NCBI RefSeq assembly: GCF_039778605.1
Contig: NZ_CP156060.1
Span: 2,108,001-2,172,000, forward strand
Source: Flavobacterium sp. WV_118_3
GTDB taxonomy: Bacteria > Bacteroidota > Bacteroidia > Flavobacteriales > Flavobacteriaceae
DNA length: 64,000 nucleotides
Direction: 5' to 3'
Part shown: positions 53,696-61,761 of the stretch, one piece after another
How the letters are laid out: every line of letters starts with the position of its first letter
Numbering within the stretch: position 1 is the first letter of the stretch
Program-made: the position numbers and the translations under genes
Notes under the pieces: generated by a model
Told to the model about the DNA's origin: nothing
Database searches by the model: none
The model's input: only the letters and a program-made list of their open reading frames with translations

Positions 53696-55219
53696 TTATT
53701 GTACCGCTAACTGCGCATTGATATTTCCGTGTCCGAAATTCGCGTTTTTAGTCGGATAGAACGTCGATGACTGTTTCATTTTAGTCAATACCTGATCGCG
53801 TGTCCAACCCGGATTTTTAGCCCAAACCAAAGCCGCAATTCCGGCTGTAGTAGCTGTTGCTACTGACGATCCGCCTACATAATTAGCCGCATTATTATAG
53901 TAACTTAATACCGGTACGTTGTTATTGGTCCCGGCGCGTTCCATTACAATTGTAAAGTCGATTTTTCCACCTTTATGACATACATCGCATTCCTGGAAGG
54001 TCGACCCTTCTTTAACTCCGGTTACGGCAACCGCTTCGTTCATCGAAGCCGGGAAAATCACACCGGCAAAGTTCGTAAAACTGGTAGACGTTCCGCCGGC
54101 ACAGAAAATCAGTTTTCCTTTGCTATAAGCATATTTCACACCGTCTTCAATTTTTCCAACCGAAATAATATGCCCCATCGACATCGAAATAATTTTAACA
54201 TTGTTGTTATTTCCTAAAGCGGTAAAAGCCAACTTCACTCCTTCTTGCTCGTGATAACCATCCAAAACCACATTCGAAGCCGCTCTATAGGTAATCAAAC
54301 TGGCATTATAGGCCACACCTACCGGTAATCCGCTGTTGTTTCTTGGTGCAGTTGCCACTGATGCCATACTGGTTCCGTGTCCGCATTGATCATCCGGACC
54401 GTCAAATCCCGAAGACCACGGCCAGATCGAATCGACATAAACACCAAAACGCTGTACGGTCCTGCCGGACGAAGCACCGGAGTTAAAACTGCTTCCCATC
54501 AGGCTTTGTTGCGGCGATAATCCGGTGTCGACAACTCCAATCGTTATTCCGCTTCCGGTACTGTAATTCCAGGCTCCCGGGATATTGTGTTTGTAAAAAT
54601 TCCACGGTACCCGTGCATTTGGTGTTACCGTTGTATAATCGGCTGTTGCAATGGTAGCCGATGAAAAACCGCAACCCGAACTCGAACTTACTTCCGGTCC
54701 ATAAACCGGACGTGCCTCAACAGTATCAAAATAACGATAGTCGGCCGGTTCGATATAACGGATATGTTGTTCTTTTAATAAGGCTTCCAACGTTTCGCGC
54801 TTTTTAATCACCACATCCATAAGGTTTAGATCATCATCCTCTTTGAAAATCACATCTTTTTCGGATCCTTTTTCAGATTCCAGAATAATGCTTTTCAAAC
54901 GGGCTTTAATCTCACGTCCTTTCCCGGATTTGTGACTGTCGAAATCATCGGCATTCACACCATACCCGATCGTAACGGTGTTGTTTCCGCGGATAATAGC
55001 ACTCCATAACATCTGGTAGCCACCATCTTTCCAATGAAACGATCCTTTTTCATTGCTAATTTGATCAATACGGGAATTGATCGCGGCTTTAGACAGGGTA
55101 TCTTTTCGGAACAATTCTTGTCCGGACTGGTTTTCACCCGGATAGCGATCTTCATCTTTAGAACAGGCCGAAAAAAGCACTACACTCAGCAGTGCCACTA
55201 CAACATAATTTTTTTTCAT
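53696..55219 (-). CDS. S8 (subtilisin-like) serine peptidase lipoprotein with altered oxyanion position
   Basis: 507 residues. A lipoprotein signal (ALLSVVLFSACSKDEDR) and an N-terminal propeptide-like region (to about 190) precede the S8 domain. The catalytic triad is present: Asp231 (IGVVDTGLSP), His281 (CGHGTSMASVA) and Ser452 (GGSSVATATTAG). The usual oxyanion-hole asparagine of the AGN block is Gly376 (FCAGGTSTSF), so activity may be reduced or specific. There is no T9SS signal; the protein is probably anchored in the outer membrane. Single-gene unit with a terminator. Confidence 0.88.
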   Translation of the reverse strand: MKKNYVVVALLSVVLFSACSKDEDRYPGENQSGQELFRKDTLSKAAINSRIDQISNEKGSFHWKDGGYQMLWSAIIRGNNTVTIGYGVNADDFDSHKSGKGREIKARLKSIILESEKGSEKDVIFKEDDDLNLMDVVIKKRETLEALLKEQHIRYIEPADYRYFDTVEARPVYGPEVSSSSGCGFSSATIATADYTTVTPNARVPWNFYKHNIPGAWNYSTGSGITIGVVDTGLSPQQSLMGSSFNSGASSGRTVQRFGVYVDSIWPWSSGFDGPDDQCGHGTSMASVATAPRNNSGLPVGVAYNASLITYRAASNVVLDGYHEQEGVKLAFTALGNNNNVKIISMSMGHIISVGKIEDGVKYAYSKGKLIFCAGGTSTSFTNFAGVIFPASMNEAVAVTGVKEGSTFQECDVCHKGGKIDFTIVMERAGTNNNVPVLSYYNNAANYVGGSSVATATTAGIAALVWAKNPGWTRDQVLTKMKQSSTFYPTKNANFGHGNINAQLAVQ

Positions 55220-55386
55220 TATTTATCTGTTTTTGGGATTACATTTTCTAAAAATAACAATATTTTTAACACAAAAACAAAATATTTATAACAAAATCAT
55301 CCAAAATAAACAACAAAAAACAACAAAACCCTTATCACTACTGGTTTTATAAAATAATGTTACCTTTAAGCACTAAAGATCAAAAA

Positions 55387-55869
55387 ATGAAAAATTTACT
55401 ATTTATTTTTACCCTGATCATGACACAGGCACTCCATGCACAAGAAGTTACGACCTCTTATTTTTTAATTCGTCATGCCGAAAAAGCCGATTCTTCAAAA
55501 GACACCAATCTGTCTGAAAAAGGTCATGAACGCGCGGCCAAATGGGACCGAATTTTACAAAATATTTCCTTTGATGCGGTGTATGGTACTGTATACAAAC
55601 GTACCCAACAAACAGCCCAGCCAACCGCTAACCGGAATCATAAAGATATAATCGTATACAATCATAAAGAACTCGATATTCCGAAATTTAAAAAAGAAAC
55701 CTTAGGAAAAAATGTGCTTATCGTTGGTCATAGCAATTCCATACCCGGTTTAGTCAACACGCTGATTGGTCAACCGAAATACCAGGAAATTGACGAAAGT
55801 GTATTTGGGAATCTCTACCTCGTAGTCGTTAAAGGTGATAGCGTTACCGACTACCTGTTACAGTTTTAA
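55387..55869 (+). CDS. Secreted histidine phosphatase superfamily protein
   Basis: 160 residues from the ATG at 55387, which gives a clean signal peptide (LLFIFTLIMTQALHAQ); an in-frame ATG ten codons upstream would spoil it. The phosphohistidine loop is FLIRHAEKAD (RHA form), with the second catalytic histidine in LIVGHSNSIPG. These small periplasmic phosphatases act on phosphorylated small molecules; substrate unknown. A near-consensus -7 box (TACCTTTA) lies just upstream. Confidence 0.88.
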   Translation: MKNLLFIFTLIMTQALHAQEVTTSYFLIRHAEKADSSKDTNLSEKGHERAAKWDRILQNISFDAVYGTVYKRTQQTAQPTANRNHKDIIVYNHKELDIPKFKKETLGKNVLIVGHSNSIPGLVNTLIGQPKYQEIDESVFGNLYLVVVKGDSVTDYLLQF

Positions 55870-55875
55870 AAAAGA

Positions 55876-55898
55876 AAAAGGGGTTGTTTCAAAAGTCA
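55876..55898. repeat. Degenerate left arm of the GGCTGTYTC hairpin family
   Basis: AGGGGTTGTTTCAAAAGTC and neighbouring bases match the left arm and loop of the hairpin at 56004-56046 with few changes, but the right arm is lost. It appears to be a decayed copy about 130 bases from the intact one. Confidence 0.6.
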
Positions 55899-56003
55899 AA
55901 ACGCTATTTTTTAAGATCAGAATAATGCGTTAAAATTTAAAAATAACCAACAATAAATCAGCAAAAAACAGGTTTTAAGGCATCTTATTGTCAATCATTC
56001 AAA

Positions 56004-56046
56004 AAAGAAAAGGGGCTGTCTCAAAAGTGAGTCAGCCCCTTTCTTA
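56004..56046. terminator. Bidirectional terminator, GGCTGTYTC hairpin family
   Basis: A stem of AGGGGCTG / CAGCCCCT plus an inner CTCA / TGAG pair, separated by a T-T mismatch, loop AAAG, with A and T runs outside. It lies between the convergent phosphatase and ompW genes. Confidence 0.82.
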
Positions 56047-56069
56047 TCAAAAAACCACTAAACCATGGA

Positions 56070-56765
56070 TTAGAATTTCATTCCAACCCCTAACCCTAAT
56101 AACCATGGATTTATTTTAACATCCGCCGGGATACTTAAGCCATCGGCTAAATTGGAAGCATCCACTGTGACATCTGTTTTCAAGAATAATCGTTTTACAT
56201 CGGCATTGATAAAGAACTTATCGGTCACCATAAGGTCAAAACCAGCCTGAACTGCGTAGCCTAATGCGTTGTCGTATTTGACATCTTTTACTGTATTTCC
56301 GGCTTTTACATCATAAAAGATCGTATAATTTAGTCCGGCACCCACATACGGTTTAAATACTTTTTCGTTCATCGGATAAAAATGGTACTGTGCCATCAAT
56401 GTTGGTGGCAACAAGCGTACCGAACCCAGATCGACATTTGCTCTTGACGGTCCGCCAACGGCCGAAATATCAGAACCTACCGTATGTACATCGTGTTTGG
56501 ATGTTCCTAAAATCAGTTCCACAGCGAAATTTTTAGTAAAGAAATACGAGAAATCCAGCTCCGGAATAATGGTGTTCGAAATGGAAACATCACCACCAAT
56601 CGTACTGATATCCGCACTTTCGTTCGGTACCACGCCTACACCACGTACCCGAACCTGCCATCTTTTAAAATCTTCGCTTTTATATTTTGTATTGGTTTCC
56701 TGCGCCTGAGTTGCATTCGCGCCAAATAGCAATACCATTGCTGCTAATAAAGTTATTTTTTTCAT
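56070..56765 (-). CDS. OmpW-family outer membrane protein
   Basis: 231 residues. Signal peptide (LLAAMVLLFGANATQAQ) and an eight-stranded barrel with OmpW blocks: WQVRVRGVGVVPNESAD, IIPELDFSYFFTKNFAVELI, LPPTLMAQYHFYP, FKPYVGAGLNYTIFYD and a C-terminal phenylalanine (GVGMKF). The family forms small hydrophobic channels in the outer membrane. A -7 box is present upstream. Confidence 0.93.
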   Translation of the reverse strand: MKKITLLAAMVLLFGANATQAQETNTKYKSEDFKRWQVRVRGVGVVPNESADISTIGGDVSISNTIIPELDFSYFFTKNFAVELILGTSKHDVHTVGSDISAVGGPSRANVDLGSVRLLPPTLMAQYHFYPMNEKVFKPYVGAGLNYTIFYDVKAGNTVKDVKYDNALGYAVQAGFDLMVTDKFFINADVKRLFLKTDVTVDASNLADGLSIPADVKINPWLLGLGVGMKF

Positions 56766-56791
56766 CTTTGAATCGGTTAATTATTACAGGA

Positions 56792-56799
56792 CAAAAGTA
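56792..56799 (-). promoter_or_regulatory. -7 box of the ompW-like gene
   Basis: The minus strand reads TACTTTTG (exact TAnnTTTG), 26 bases upstream of the start codon. Confidence 0.55.
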
Positions 56800-56898
56800 G
56801 CCGCTTAATAATGGGCAAAAACTGACAAAAATCATAGTCCATAAACTTTTTCATTAGTAATTGGAATCACAAAATTTTTACGATTCGCTTTTTGTTCT

Positions 56899-56906
56899 TA
56901 CCTTTG
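56899..56906 (+). promoter_or_regulatory. -7 box of smpB, nearly leaderless
   Basis: TACCTTTG (exact) ends 7 bases before the smpB ATG, so transcription would start at or within 1-2 bases of the start codon. Confidence 0.5.
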
Positions 56907-56913
56907 CCATCCT

Positions 56914-57366
56914 ATGCAAAAAACAGTTAACATACTTAATAAGAGAGCGAAATTCGATTATGAAATACTCGAGAAGTATACGGCCGGAATCGTACTGACC
57001 GGAACGGAGATCAAATCGATCCGTTTAGGTAAAGCCTCTATAGCCGAGAGTTTCTGTGAATTTCACGGTCATGAACTGTTTGTGATCAATTCGCATATCG
57101 AAGAATACCTGTACGGAACGCATTATAACCATAAAGCCAAAAGCGAGCGTAAGTTGCTGATGAACAAAAAAGAGCTGAAAAGCCTTTTAAAAAGCATGCA
57201 AAACAAAGGGCTTACGATTATTCCACTTCGTTTGTTTACCAACGAAAAAGGATTGGCCAAACTGGATATTGCGCTTTGCCGTGGTAAGAAAAACTTCGAC
57301 AAACGCGAGACCATCAAAGACCGTGATAACAAACGGGATCTGGATCGCATCAAAAAAGTACACTAA
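56914..57366 (+). CDS. smpB: SsrA-binding protein
   Basis: 150 residues, full length. It binds tmRNA and brings it to stalled ribosomes for trans-translation. Family blocks: NKRAKFDYEILEKYTAGIVL, LTGTEIKSIRLGKASI, the basic HYNHKAKSERKLLMNKKE and the C-terminal tail KKNFDKRETIKDRD. The gene for tmRNA was not seen in this window. Short gap to the Fic gene. Confidence 0.96.
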   Translation: MQKTVNILNKRAKFDYEILEKYTAGIVLTGTEIKSIRLGKASIAESFCEFHGHELFVINSHIEEYLYGTHYNHKAKSERKLLMNKKELKSLLKSMQNKGLTIIPLRLFTNEKGLAKLDIALCRGKKNFDKRETIKDRDNKRDLDRIKKVH

Positions 57367-57434
57367 AATTATCGTTTAAAAGTGTTTTACATTTGCTGAT
57401 TTATGACTAAAATTGTCATGAAAAAGCCTGAAAC

Positions 57435-58487
57435 ATGAAAGACCTACTCAAAAACGCCCGCGAACAAAAAGGACTTAAAACCCGCGAAGTGGCGCAGATG
57501 CTTCATATCGATCAGGCATTGATCAGTAAATTCGAAAATGGTCAGCGCAAGCCAACTCGTGAACAGCTCGTTAAACTGGCTGCCTTACTCGAAATCGATT
57601 TCGATACCTTATTGGTCAACTGGCTTAAAGAAAAGATTCTCTATGAAGTTGGTCAGGACGAATTGGCTCTAAAAGCAATACAAATGGCCGAAGAAGAGCT
57701 CAAACGCAACGCTTTTACCAAGACGTATTCCATTCCGGCCGCTTTGCAAATTCTGCTGAACGAGATCGATACTCTAAAGGAAAAAGTGACACGTTTCCGG
57801 TCGTTCGAAACCGAAACCATCCGGCAAACCCTTGCGTTGGATTATATATTTTATAGCAATCAGTTGGACGGAGCGGCTTTTTCACTGGACGAAACCCGTG
57901 CCGTCATTCAGAAAGGCGAAACCATTACCGGAAAAAGTATGCGGGAACACCTCGAAGCGATCAACCATCACGAGGCGATCCGCTATCTCGAAAGTCTTCC
58001 GGAAAAGAATAGTTTTATAGCCGAAAAAGATATTTTTACGCTTCACAATCTGATTGTCCGTGGTATCGCGCCCGACGAATCCGGAAAATACAGAAGTACC
58101 GACAACATACCAAACCACAATTCCGACACCTTACCACGCGCCAACTGTATTCCCAAACTGATGGACGATCTGTTTTTATGGTACGAAACCAATAAAAACA
58201 AATTGCATCCGGTGATTCTGGCTGGTGAAATACTTTCACAATTTTGTTTTATACAGGCTTTTACACACGGAAATAATAAAGTCGCCCGTTTGGTGATGCA
58301 TTCCATTTTAATCCAACACGGTTATCTTTATGCGTTGATCAAAGGTGATCCGGCATCCCGAATACTGTTTGAAAACGCACTGCATGAAGCCCATTCCACT
58401 CAAAATAAAGAAAAGCTGCTGCTACTCGTAGCGCAGGCCGAAAAGGAAAGTCTGGAGCGCTACCTCAACCTTTTGGTTCATCAATAA
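57435..58487 (+). CDS. XRE helix-turn-helix / Fic-domain protein with degenerate Fic motif
   Basis: 350 residues. Residues 1-60 are an XRE-type DNA-binding domain (LKTREVAQMLHIDQALISKF). A Fic domain follows (about 125-330). The canonical HPFxDGNGRxxR motif reads QAFTHGNNKVAR, so the catalytic histidine is Gln274 and the Pro, Asp/Glu, second Gly and Arg positions are also changed. The auto-inhibitory motif region reads SNQLDG (Ser141-Gly146), with Asp for Glu. AMP transfer is therefore unlikely; a regulatory or binding role is inferred. Single gene, followed by a terminator. Confidence 0.85.
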   Translation: MKDLLKNAREQKGLKTREVAQMLHIDQALISKFENGQRKPTREQLVKLAALLEIDFDTLLVNWLKEKILYEVGQDELALKAIQMAEEELKRNAFTKTYSIPAALQILLNEIDTLKEKVTRFRSFETETIRQTLALDYIFYSNQLDGAAFSLDETRAVIQKGETITGKSMREHLEAINHHEAIRYLESLPEKNSFIAEKDIFTLHNLIVRGIAPDESGKYRSTDNIPNHNSDTLPRANCIPKLMDDLFLWYETNKNKLHPVILAGEILSQFCFIQAFTHGNNKVARLVMHSILIQHGYLYALIKGDPASRILFENALHEAHSTQNKEKLLLLVAQAEKESLERYLNLLVHQ

Positions 58488-58491
58488 AAAA

Positions 58492-58514
58492 CGCCCGACT
58501 CGTCGGGCGCTTTC
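58492..58514. terminator. Bidirectional terminator between the Fic gene and pcm
   Basis: A GC-rich 7-bp stem (CGCCCGA / TCGGGCG) with loop CTCG, A run on the left and TTTC on the right, between two convergent genes only 28 bases apart. Confidence 0.85.
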
Positions 58515-58515
58515 A

Positions 58516-59157
58516 TTAATTTTTATCTTCTAGTAAAGGAACGAATCGGAAGTCGCCGAATTCGTGCTTTTCAAATTGTGTTTCGTTTTTACGGATCAGT
58601 AAGGTCATTACCTGAACATCTTCTCCCAATGGAATAACCAATCGACCGCCCACTTTAAGTTGCGCCATAAGCGGTTGTGGAATAAAAGGTGCGCCAGCCG
58701 TAACGATAATACTATCGAAAGGGGCAAAATTAGGCAAGCCTTTATAACCATCGCCGAAGGACAATTGTTTCGGGCGAATGCCCAGTTTTGGTAATAATAA
58801 GGACGTACTTTTAAACAACTCGTTCTGGCGTTCTACGCTGTAGACTTTGGCGCCCATCATACACAAAACGGCCGTTTGGTAACCCGAACCGGTTCCGATT
58901 TCCAATACTTTGTCGTCTTTTTTTACCTGTAATAATTCCGATTGGAAGGCTACCGTATAGGGTTGCGAAATCGTCTGCCCGGCTCCGATCGGAAAGGCCT
59001 TATCCTGGTAGGCAAAATCTTCAAATCCTGAATTTAAAAACAGATGTCTCGGGATTTTTTTAATGGCTTCCAATACATTTCTGTCCGTAATACCTTTTTG
59101 TTGTAATACGGTTATCAGCTGATTTCGAAGTCCTTGATGTTTGGCAGTATCTCTCAC
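58516..59157 (-). CDS. pcm: Protein-L-isoaspartate O-methyltransferase
   Basis: 213 residues. It methylates isoaspartyl residues in damaged proteins using SAM, starting their repair. The family blocks are present: QKGITDRNVLEAIKKIPRHL, GAGQTISQPYTVAF, the SAM site VLEIGTGSGYQTAVL, and IIVTAGAPFIPQPLM. A -7 box lies upstream. Converges with the Fic gene. Confidence 0.95.
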   Translation of the reverse strand: MRDTAKHQGLRNQLITVLQQKGITDRNVLEAIKKIPRHLFLNSGFEDFAYQDKAFPIGAGQTISQPYTVAFQSELLQVKKDDKVLEIGTGSGYQTAVLCMMGAKVYSVERQNELFKSTSLLLPKLGIRPKQLSFGDGYKGLPNFAPFDSIIVTAGAPFIPQPLMAQLKVGGRLVIPLGEDVQVMTLLIRKNETQFEKHEFGDFRFVPLLEDKN

Positions 59158-59192
59158 TTTTATGGCAATTATTAAAGGGTAAAAATAACAAA

Positions 59193-59200
59193 CAAATTTA
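59193..59200 (-). promoter_or_regulatory. -7 box of pcm
   Basis: The minus strand reads TAAATTTG (exact TAnnTTTG), about 35 bases upstream of the pcm start. Confidence 0.45.
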
Positions 59201-59301
59201 CAATTTGAAATCCATCTCCGGAAATTATTAACACGAGCCTCTCTTAAAAAAAATCCCCTAACTTTTAAATTTGAAATAGAAGTTTTTACGTCGAAATCTT
59301 T

Positions 59302-59309
59302 TATTTTTG
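59302..59309 (+). promoter_or_regulatory. -7 box of the oxidoreductase-mscS-dehydrogenase operon
   Basis: TATTTTTG (exact) 16 bases before the ATG at 59326 and 10 bases before the alternative ATG at 59320; the leader is very short either way. Confidence 0.5.
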
Positions 59310-59325
59310 TTGAAAATAGATGCTC

Positions 59326-60291
59326 ATGCTAAAAGTTGGCGTATTAGGTGCCGGCCACCTTGGAAAAATACATTTACGATTACTCAATCAATCTGAAAAA
59401 TATGAATTAGTAGGGTTTTACGACCCGAATACCGATAATGCCGAAAAAGTGGCTCAGGAATTTGGTTACCAAAAATTCGACTCCATAACCGCGCTGATTC
59501 AGGCTGTTGACGTGGTTGATATTGTAACCCCTACCCTTTCCCATTTCGATTGTGCCAAAGAAGCCATCGAAAACGGAAAACACATATTCCTTGAAAAACC
59601 CATCGCTAACACGGTCGATGAGGCCCGTGAAATCATAGCCTTGGCCGCCAAACATCAGGTAAAAGGTCAGGTAGGCCATGTGGAACGTTTTAACCCGGCG
59701 TTTAAAGCAGTAAAAGACAAAATCGAAAATCCGATGTTTATCGAAACGCACCGTCTGGCGGAGTTTAATCCCCGTGGTACCGATGTTCCGGTAGTGTTGG
59801 ATCTGATGATTCATGATATCGACGCTATTCTGAGTGTGGTACAATCCAAAGTCAAAAATATTAGCGCCAGCGGTGTTTCGGTGATCAGCGATTCTCCGGA
59901 TATTGCCAACGCCCGAATTGAATTCGAAAACGGTTGTGTGGCTAATGTAACCTCCAGTCGGATTTCGATGAAAAGCATGCGTAAAGCCCGTTTTTTCCAG
60001 AAAGATGCCTATATTTCGGTGGATTACCTTGACAAAATCTGTGAAGTGGTAAAAATGAAAGACGCTCCGGAAGTACCGGGTGATTTCGATATGATCCTGC
60101 AAAATGCCGAAGGTGTCAAAAAACAAATCTATTACGATAATCCAAGTGTAGAACAAAACAATGCGATTCTGGACGAACTGGAGACTTTTGCCGATGCCAT
60201 CAACAACAATACAACACCAATTGTAACGTTGGAAGACGGAACAGAAGCACTTCGGGTGGCACATCAGATTATCGACTGTTTTAAAAAATAA
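59326..60291 (+). CDS. Gfo/Idh/MocA-family oxidoreductase
   Basis: 321 residues (a second ATG two codons upstream, at 59320, is also possible). NAD(P)-binding fold at the N-terminus (VGVLGAGHLGKIHLRLL); the family's EKP motif is present (HIFLEKPIANTVDEA), with the lysine in the active site. The substrate-side block is LDLMIHDIDAILSV. These enzymes oxidise or reduce sugars and cyclitols; the substrate is not clear. It is the first gene of a three-gene operon; the mscS gene starts 2 bases after its stop. Confidence 0.9.
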   Translation: MLKVGVLGAGHLGKIHLRLLNQSEKYELVGFYDPNTDNAEKVAQEFGYQKFDSITALIQAVDVVDIVTPTLSHFDCAKEAIENGKHIFLEKPIANTVDEAREIIALAAKHQVKGQVGHVERFNPAFKAVKDKIENPMFIETHRLAEFNPRGTDVPVVLDLMIHDIDAILSVVQSKVKNISASGVSVISDSPDIANARIEFENGCVANVTSSRISMKSMRKARFFQKDAYISVDYLDKICEVVKMKDAPEVPGDFDMILQNAEGVKKQIYYDNPSVEQNNAILDELETFADAINNNTTPIVTLEDGTEALRVAHQIIDCFKK

Positions 60292-60293
60292 GC

Positions 60294-60806
60294 ATGATCC
60301 AAAGGATACTTCAGGATACGGAAACGTTGGTGCATTTCGCAATTATTTGCGGACTGACACTGCTATTCTCGTATTTTGCCAATTTGTATCTAAAGCGACT
60401 GATTTTCAAAAAATCCAACATCATAGACAGCGATCCGACGAATTATGTTTTTTTTAAACATTTTGCGACCGCTATCATTTATTTATTCGGATTTGGATGG
60501 GCCTTGCTCACCTTACCGATCGCCAAAACCTACGGTCACTCGCTACTCGCCGGTGCCGGTGTCACCACCTTAATCGCCGGATTCGCCTCACAACAGGCGT
60601 TGAGTAATATCGTGGGCGGCATTTTTATCCTGATTTTCAAACCGTTCCGCGTGAACGATTATATCGAATTTCAGGGCAAATCGGGACGTGTATTGGAAGT
60701 AAACCTACACGACACCATTATTCTGGACGATACCCAAAATAGAATCATCATCCCGAATACGTTACTATCAAACGGAATTATAACAAACATTAAAAAACAA
60801 CCATAA
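60294..60806 (+). CDS. Small mechanosensitive channel (MscS family)
   Basis: 170 residues. Two or three membrane helices are followed by the pore-lining helix and beta domain of MscS: GAGVTTLIAGFASQQALSNI, VGGIFILIFKPFRVNDYIEF and RIIIPNTLLSNGIITNI. It stops after the beta domain and lacks the C-terminal alpha/beta cage, so it is shorter than E. coli MscS (286 residues). Such short forms are common in Bacteroidota. Role: release of solutes on osmotic down-shock. Tightly coupled to both neighbours (2 and 1 bases). Confidence 0.9.
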   Translation: MIQRILQDTETLVHFAIICGLTLLFSYFANLYLKRLIFKKSNIIDSDPTNYVFFKHFATAIIYLFGFGWALLTLPIAKTYGHSLLAGAGVTTLIAGFASQQALSNIVGGIFILIFKPFRVNDYIEFQGKSGRVLEVNLHDTIILDDTQNRIIIPNTLLSNGIITNIKKQP

Positions 60807-60807
60807 A

Positions 60808-61695
60808 ATGAAAAACATAGCTGTAATCGGAGCCGGTACCATGGGCAACGGAATTGCGCATACTTTTGCACAAAGCGGTTTTAAAGTATTATTAATCGAT
60901 ATTTCCGAAAAATCATTGGAAAAAGGAATGGCAACTATCGTTGGTAACCTGGATCGTATGATTGCCAAAGGAACCATTACCGAAGCCGACAAAAAAGCGA
61001 CTATCGAAAACATTATCACTTATACCGACATTGCAGACGGTGTGGTAAATGCCGACTTAGTAGTTGAGGCAGCTACGGAAAATGTGACGTTAAAACTGAA
61101 CATTTTCAAACAATTAAGCGAGGTTTGTAACGAAAATACGATTTTAGCTTCCAACACCTCTTCTATTTCCATTACGCAGATTGCCTCTGTGGTGAAAAAC
61201 CCGGCACGTGTTATCGGAATGCACTTTATGAACCCGGTGCCGATTATGAAATTGGTTGAAATTATCCGCGGTTATAATACAACCGACGAAGTAACCAAAA
61301 CGATTATGGACTTGTCTGTAAAACTTGGTAAAACACCAGTAGAAGTAAACGATTACCCTGGATTTGTAGCCAATCGTATTTTAATGCCAATGATCAACGA
61401 ATCTATCGAGACCTTATACAATGGCGTAGCCGGAGTATCCGAAATCGATACGGTTATGAAACTGGGAATGGCACATCCGATGGGACCATTACAATTGGCC
61501 GATTTTATTGGATTGGACGTATGTCTTTCGATCCTGAATGTAATGTACGACGGATTTAAAAACCCTAAATACGCACCTTGTCCGTTATTGGTCAACATGG
61601 TAATGGCCGGAAAACTGGGCGTAAAATCCGGTGAAGGTTTCTACGATTATTCCGAAAGCAAAAAAGCAGAGAAAGTTGCGAAAATGTTCGCTTAA
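60808..61695 (+). CDS. 3-hydroxyacyl-CoA (3-hydroxybutyryl-CoA) dehydrogenase
   Basis: 295 residues. NAD-binding motif IAVIGAGTMGNGIAHTFA; the catalytic block IGMHFMNPVPIMKLVEII has the active-site histidine, and SNTSSISITQIA the conserved Ser-Asn region. C-terminal domain with NDYPGFVANRILMPMINE. It interconverts acetoacetyl-CoA and 3-hydroxybutyryl-CoA (butanoate or fatty-acid metabolism). Its start follows the mscS stop by 1 base, but a functional link to osmotic stress is not evident. Followed by a hairpin terminator. Confidence 0.94.
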   Translation: MKNIAVIGAGTMGNGIAHTFAQSGFKVLLIDISEKSLEKGMATIVGNLDRMIAKGTITEADKKATIENIITYTDIADGVVNADLVVEAATENVTLKLNIFKQLSEVCNENTILASNTSSISITQIASVVKNPARVIGMHFMNPVPIMKLVEIIRGYNTTDEVTKTIMDLSVKLGKTPVEVNDYPGFVANRILMPMINESIETLYNGVAGVSEIDTVMKLGMAHPMGPLQLADFIGLDVCLSILNVMYDGFKNPKYAPCPLLVNMVMAGKLGVKSGEGFYDYSESKKAEKVAKMFA

Positions 61696-61710
61696 TCATA
61701 CGTATACCCG

Positions 61711-61750
61711 ATTGGCAATTGGTAATTTCGGTTATCAATTGCCAATTTTA
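61711..61750 (+). terminator. Probable terminator of the three-gene operon
   Basis: An 11-bp stem (ATTGGCAATTG / CAATTGCCAAT) with a 14-base loop, then a short T run. The stem is A+T rich, so strength is moderate. Confidence 0.6.
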
Positions 61751-61761
61751 ATTTCGATTCA

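Noticed and set aside
59407..60342. A 311-codon open frame on the minus strand, opposite the oxidoreductase gene
   Set aside because: It lies wholly antisense to a clear Gfo/Idh/MocA gene, is rich in Phe, His and Arg as expected from the complement of that coding frame, and shows no family motif.
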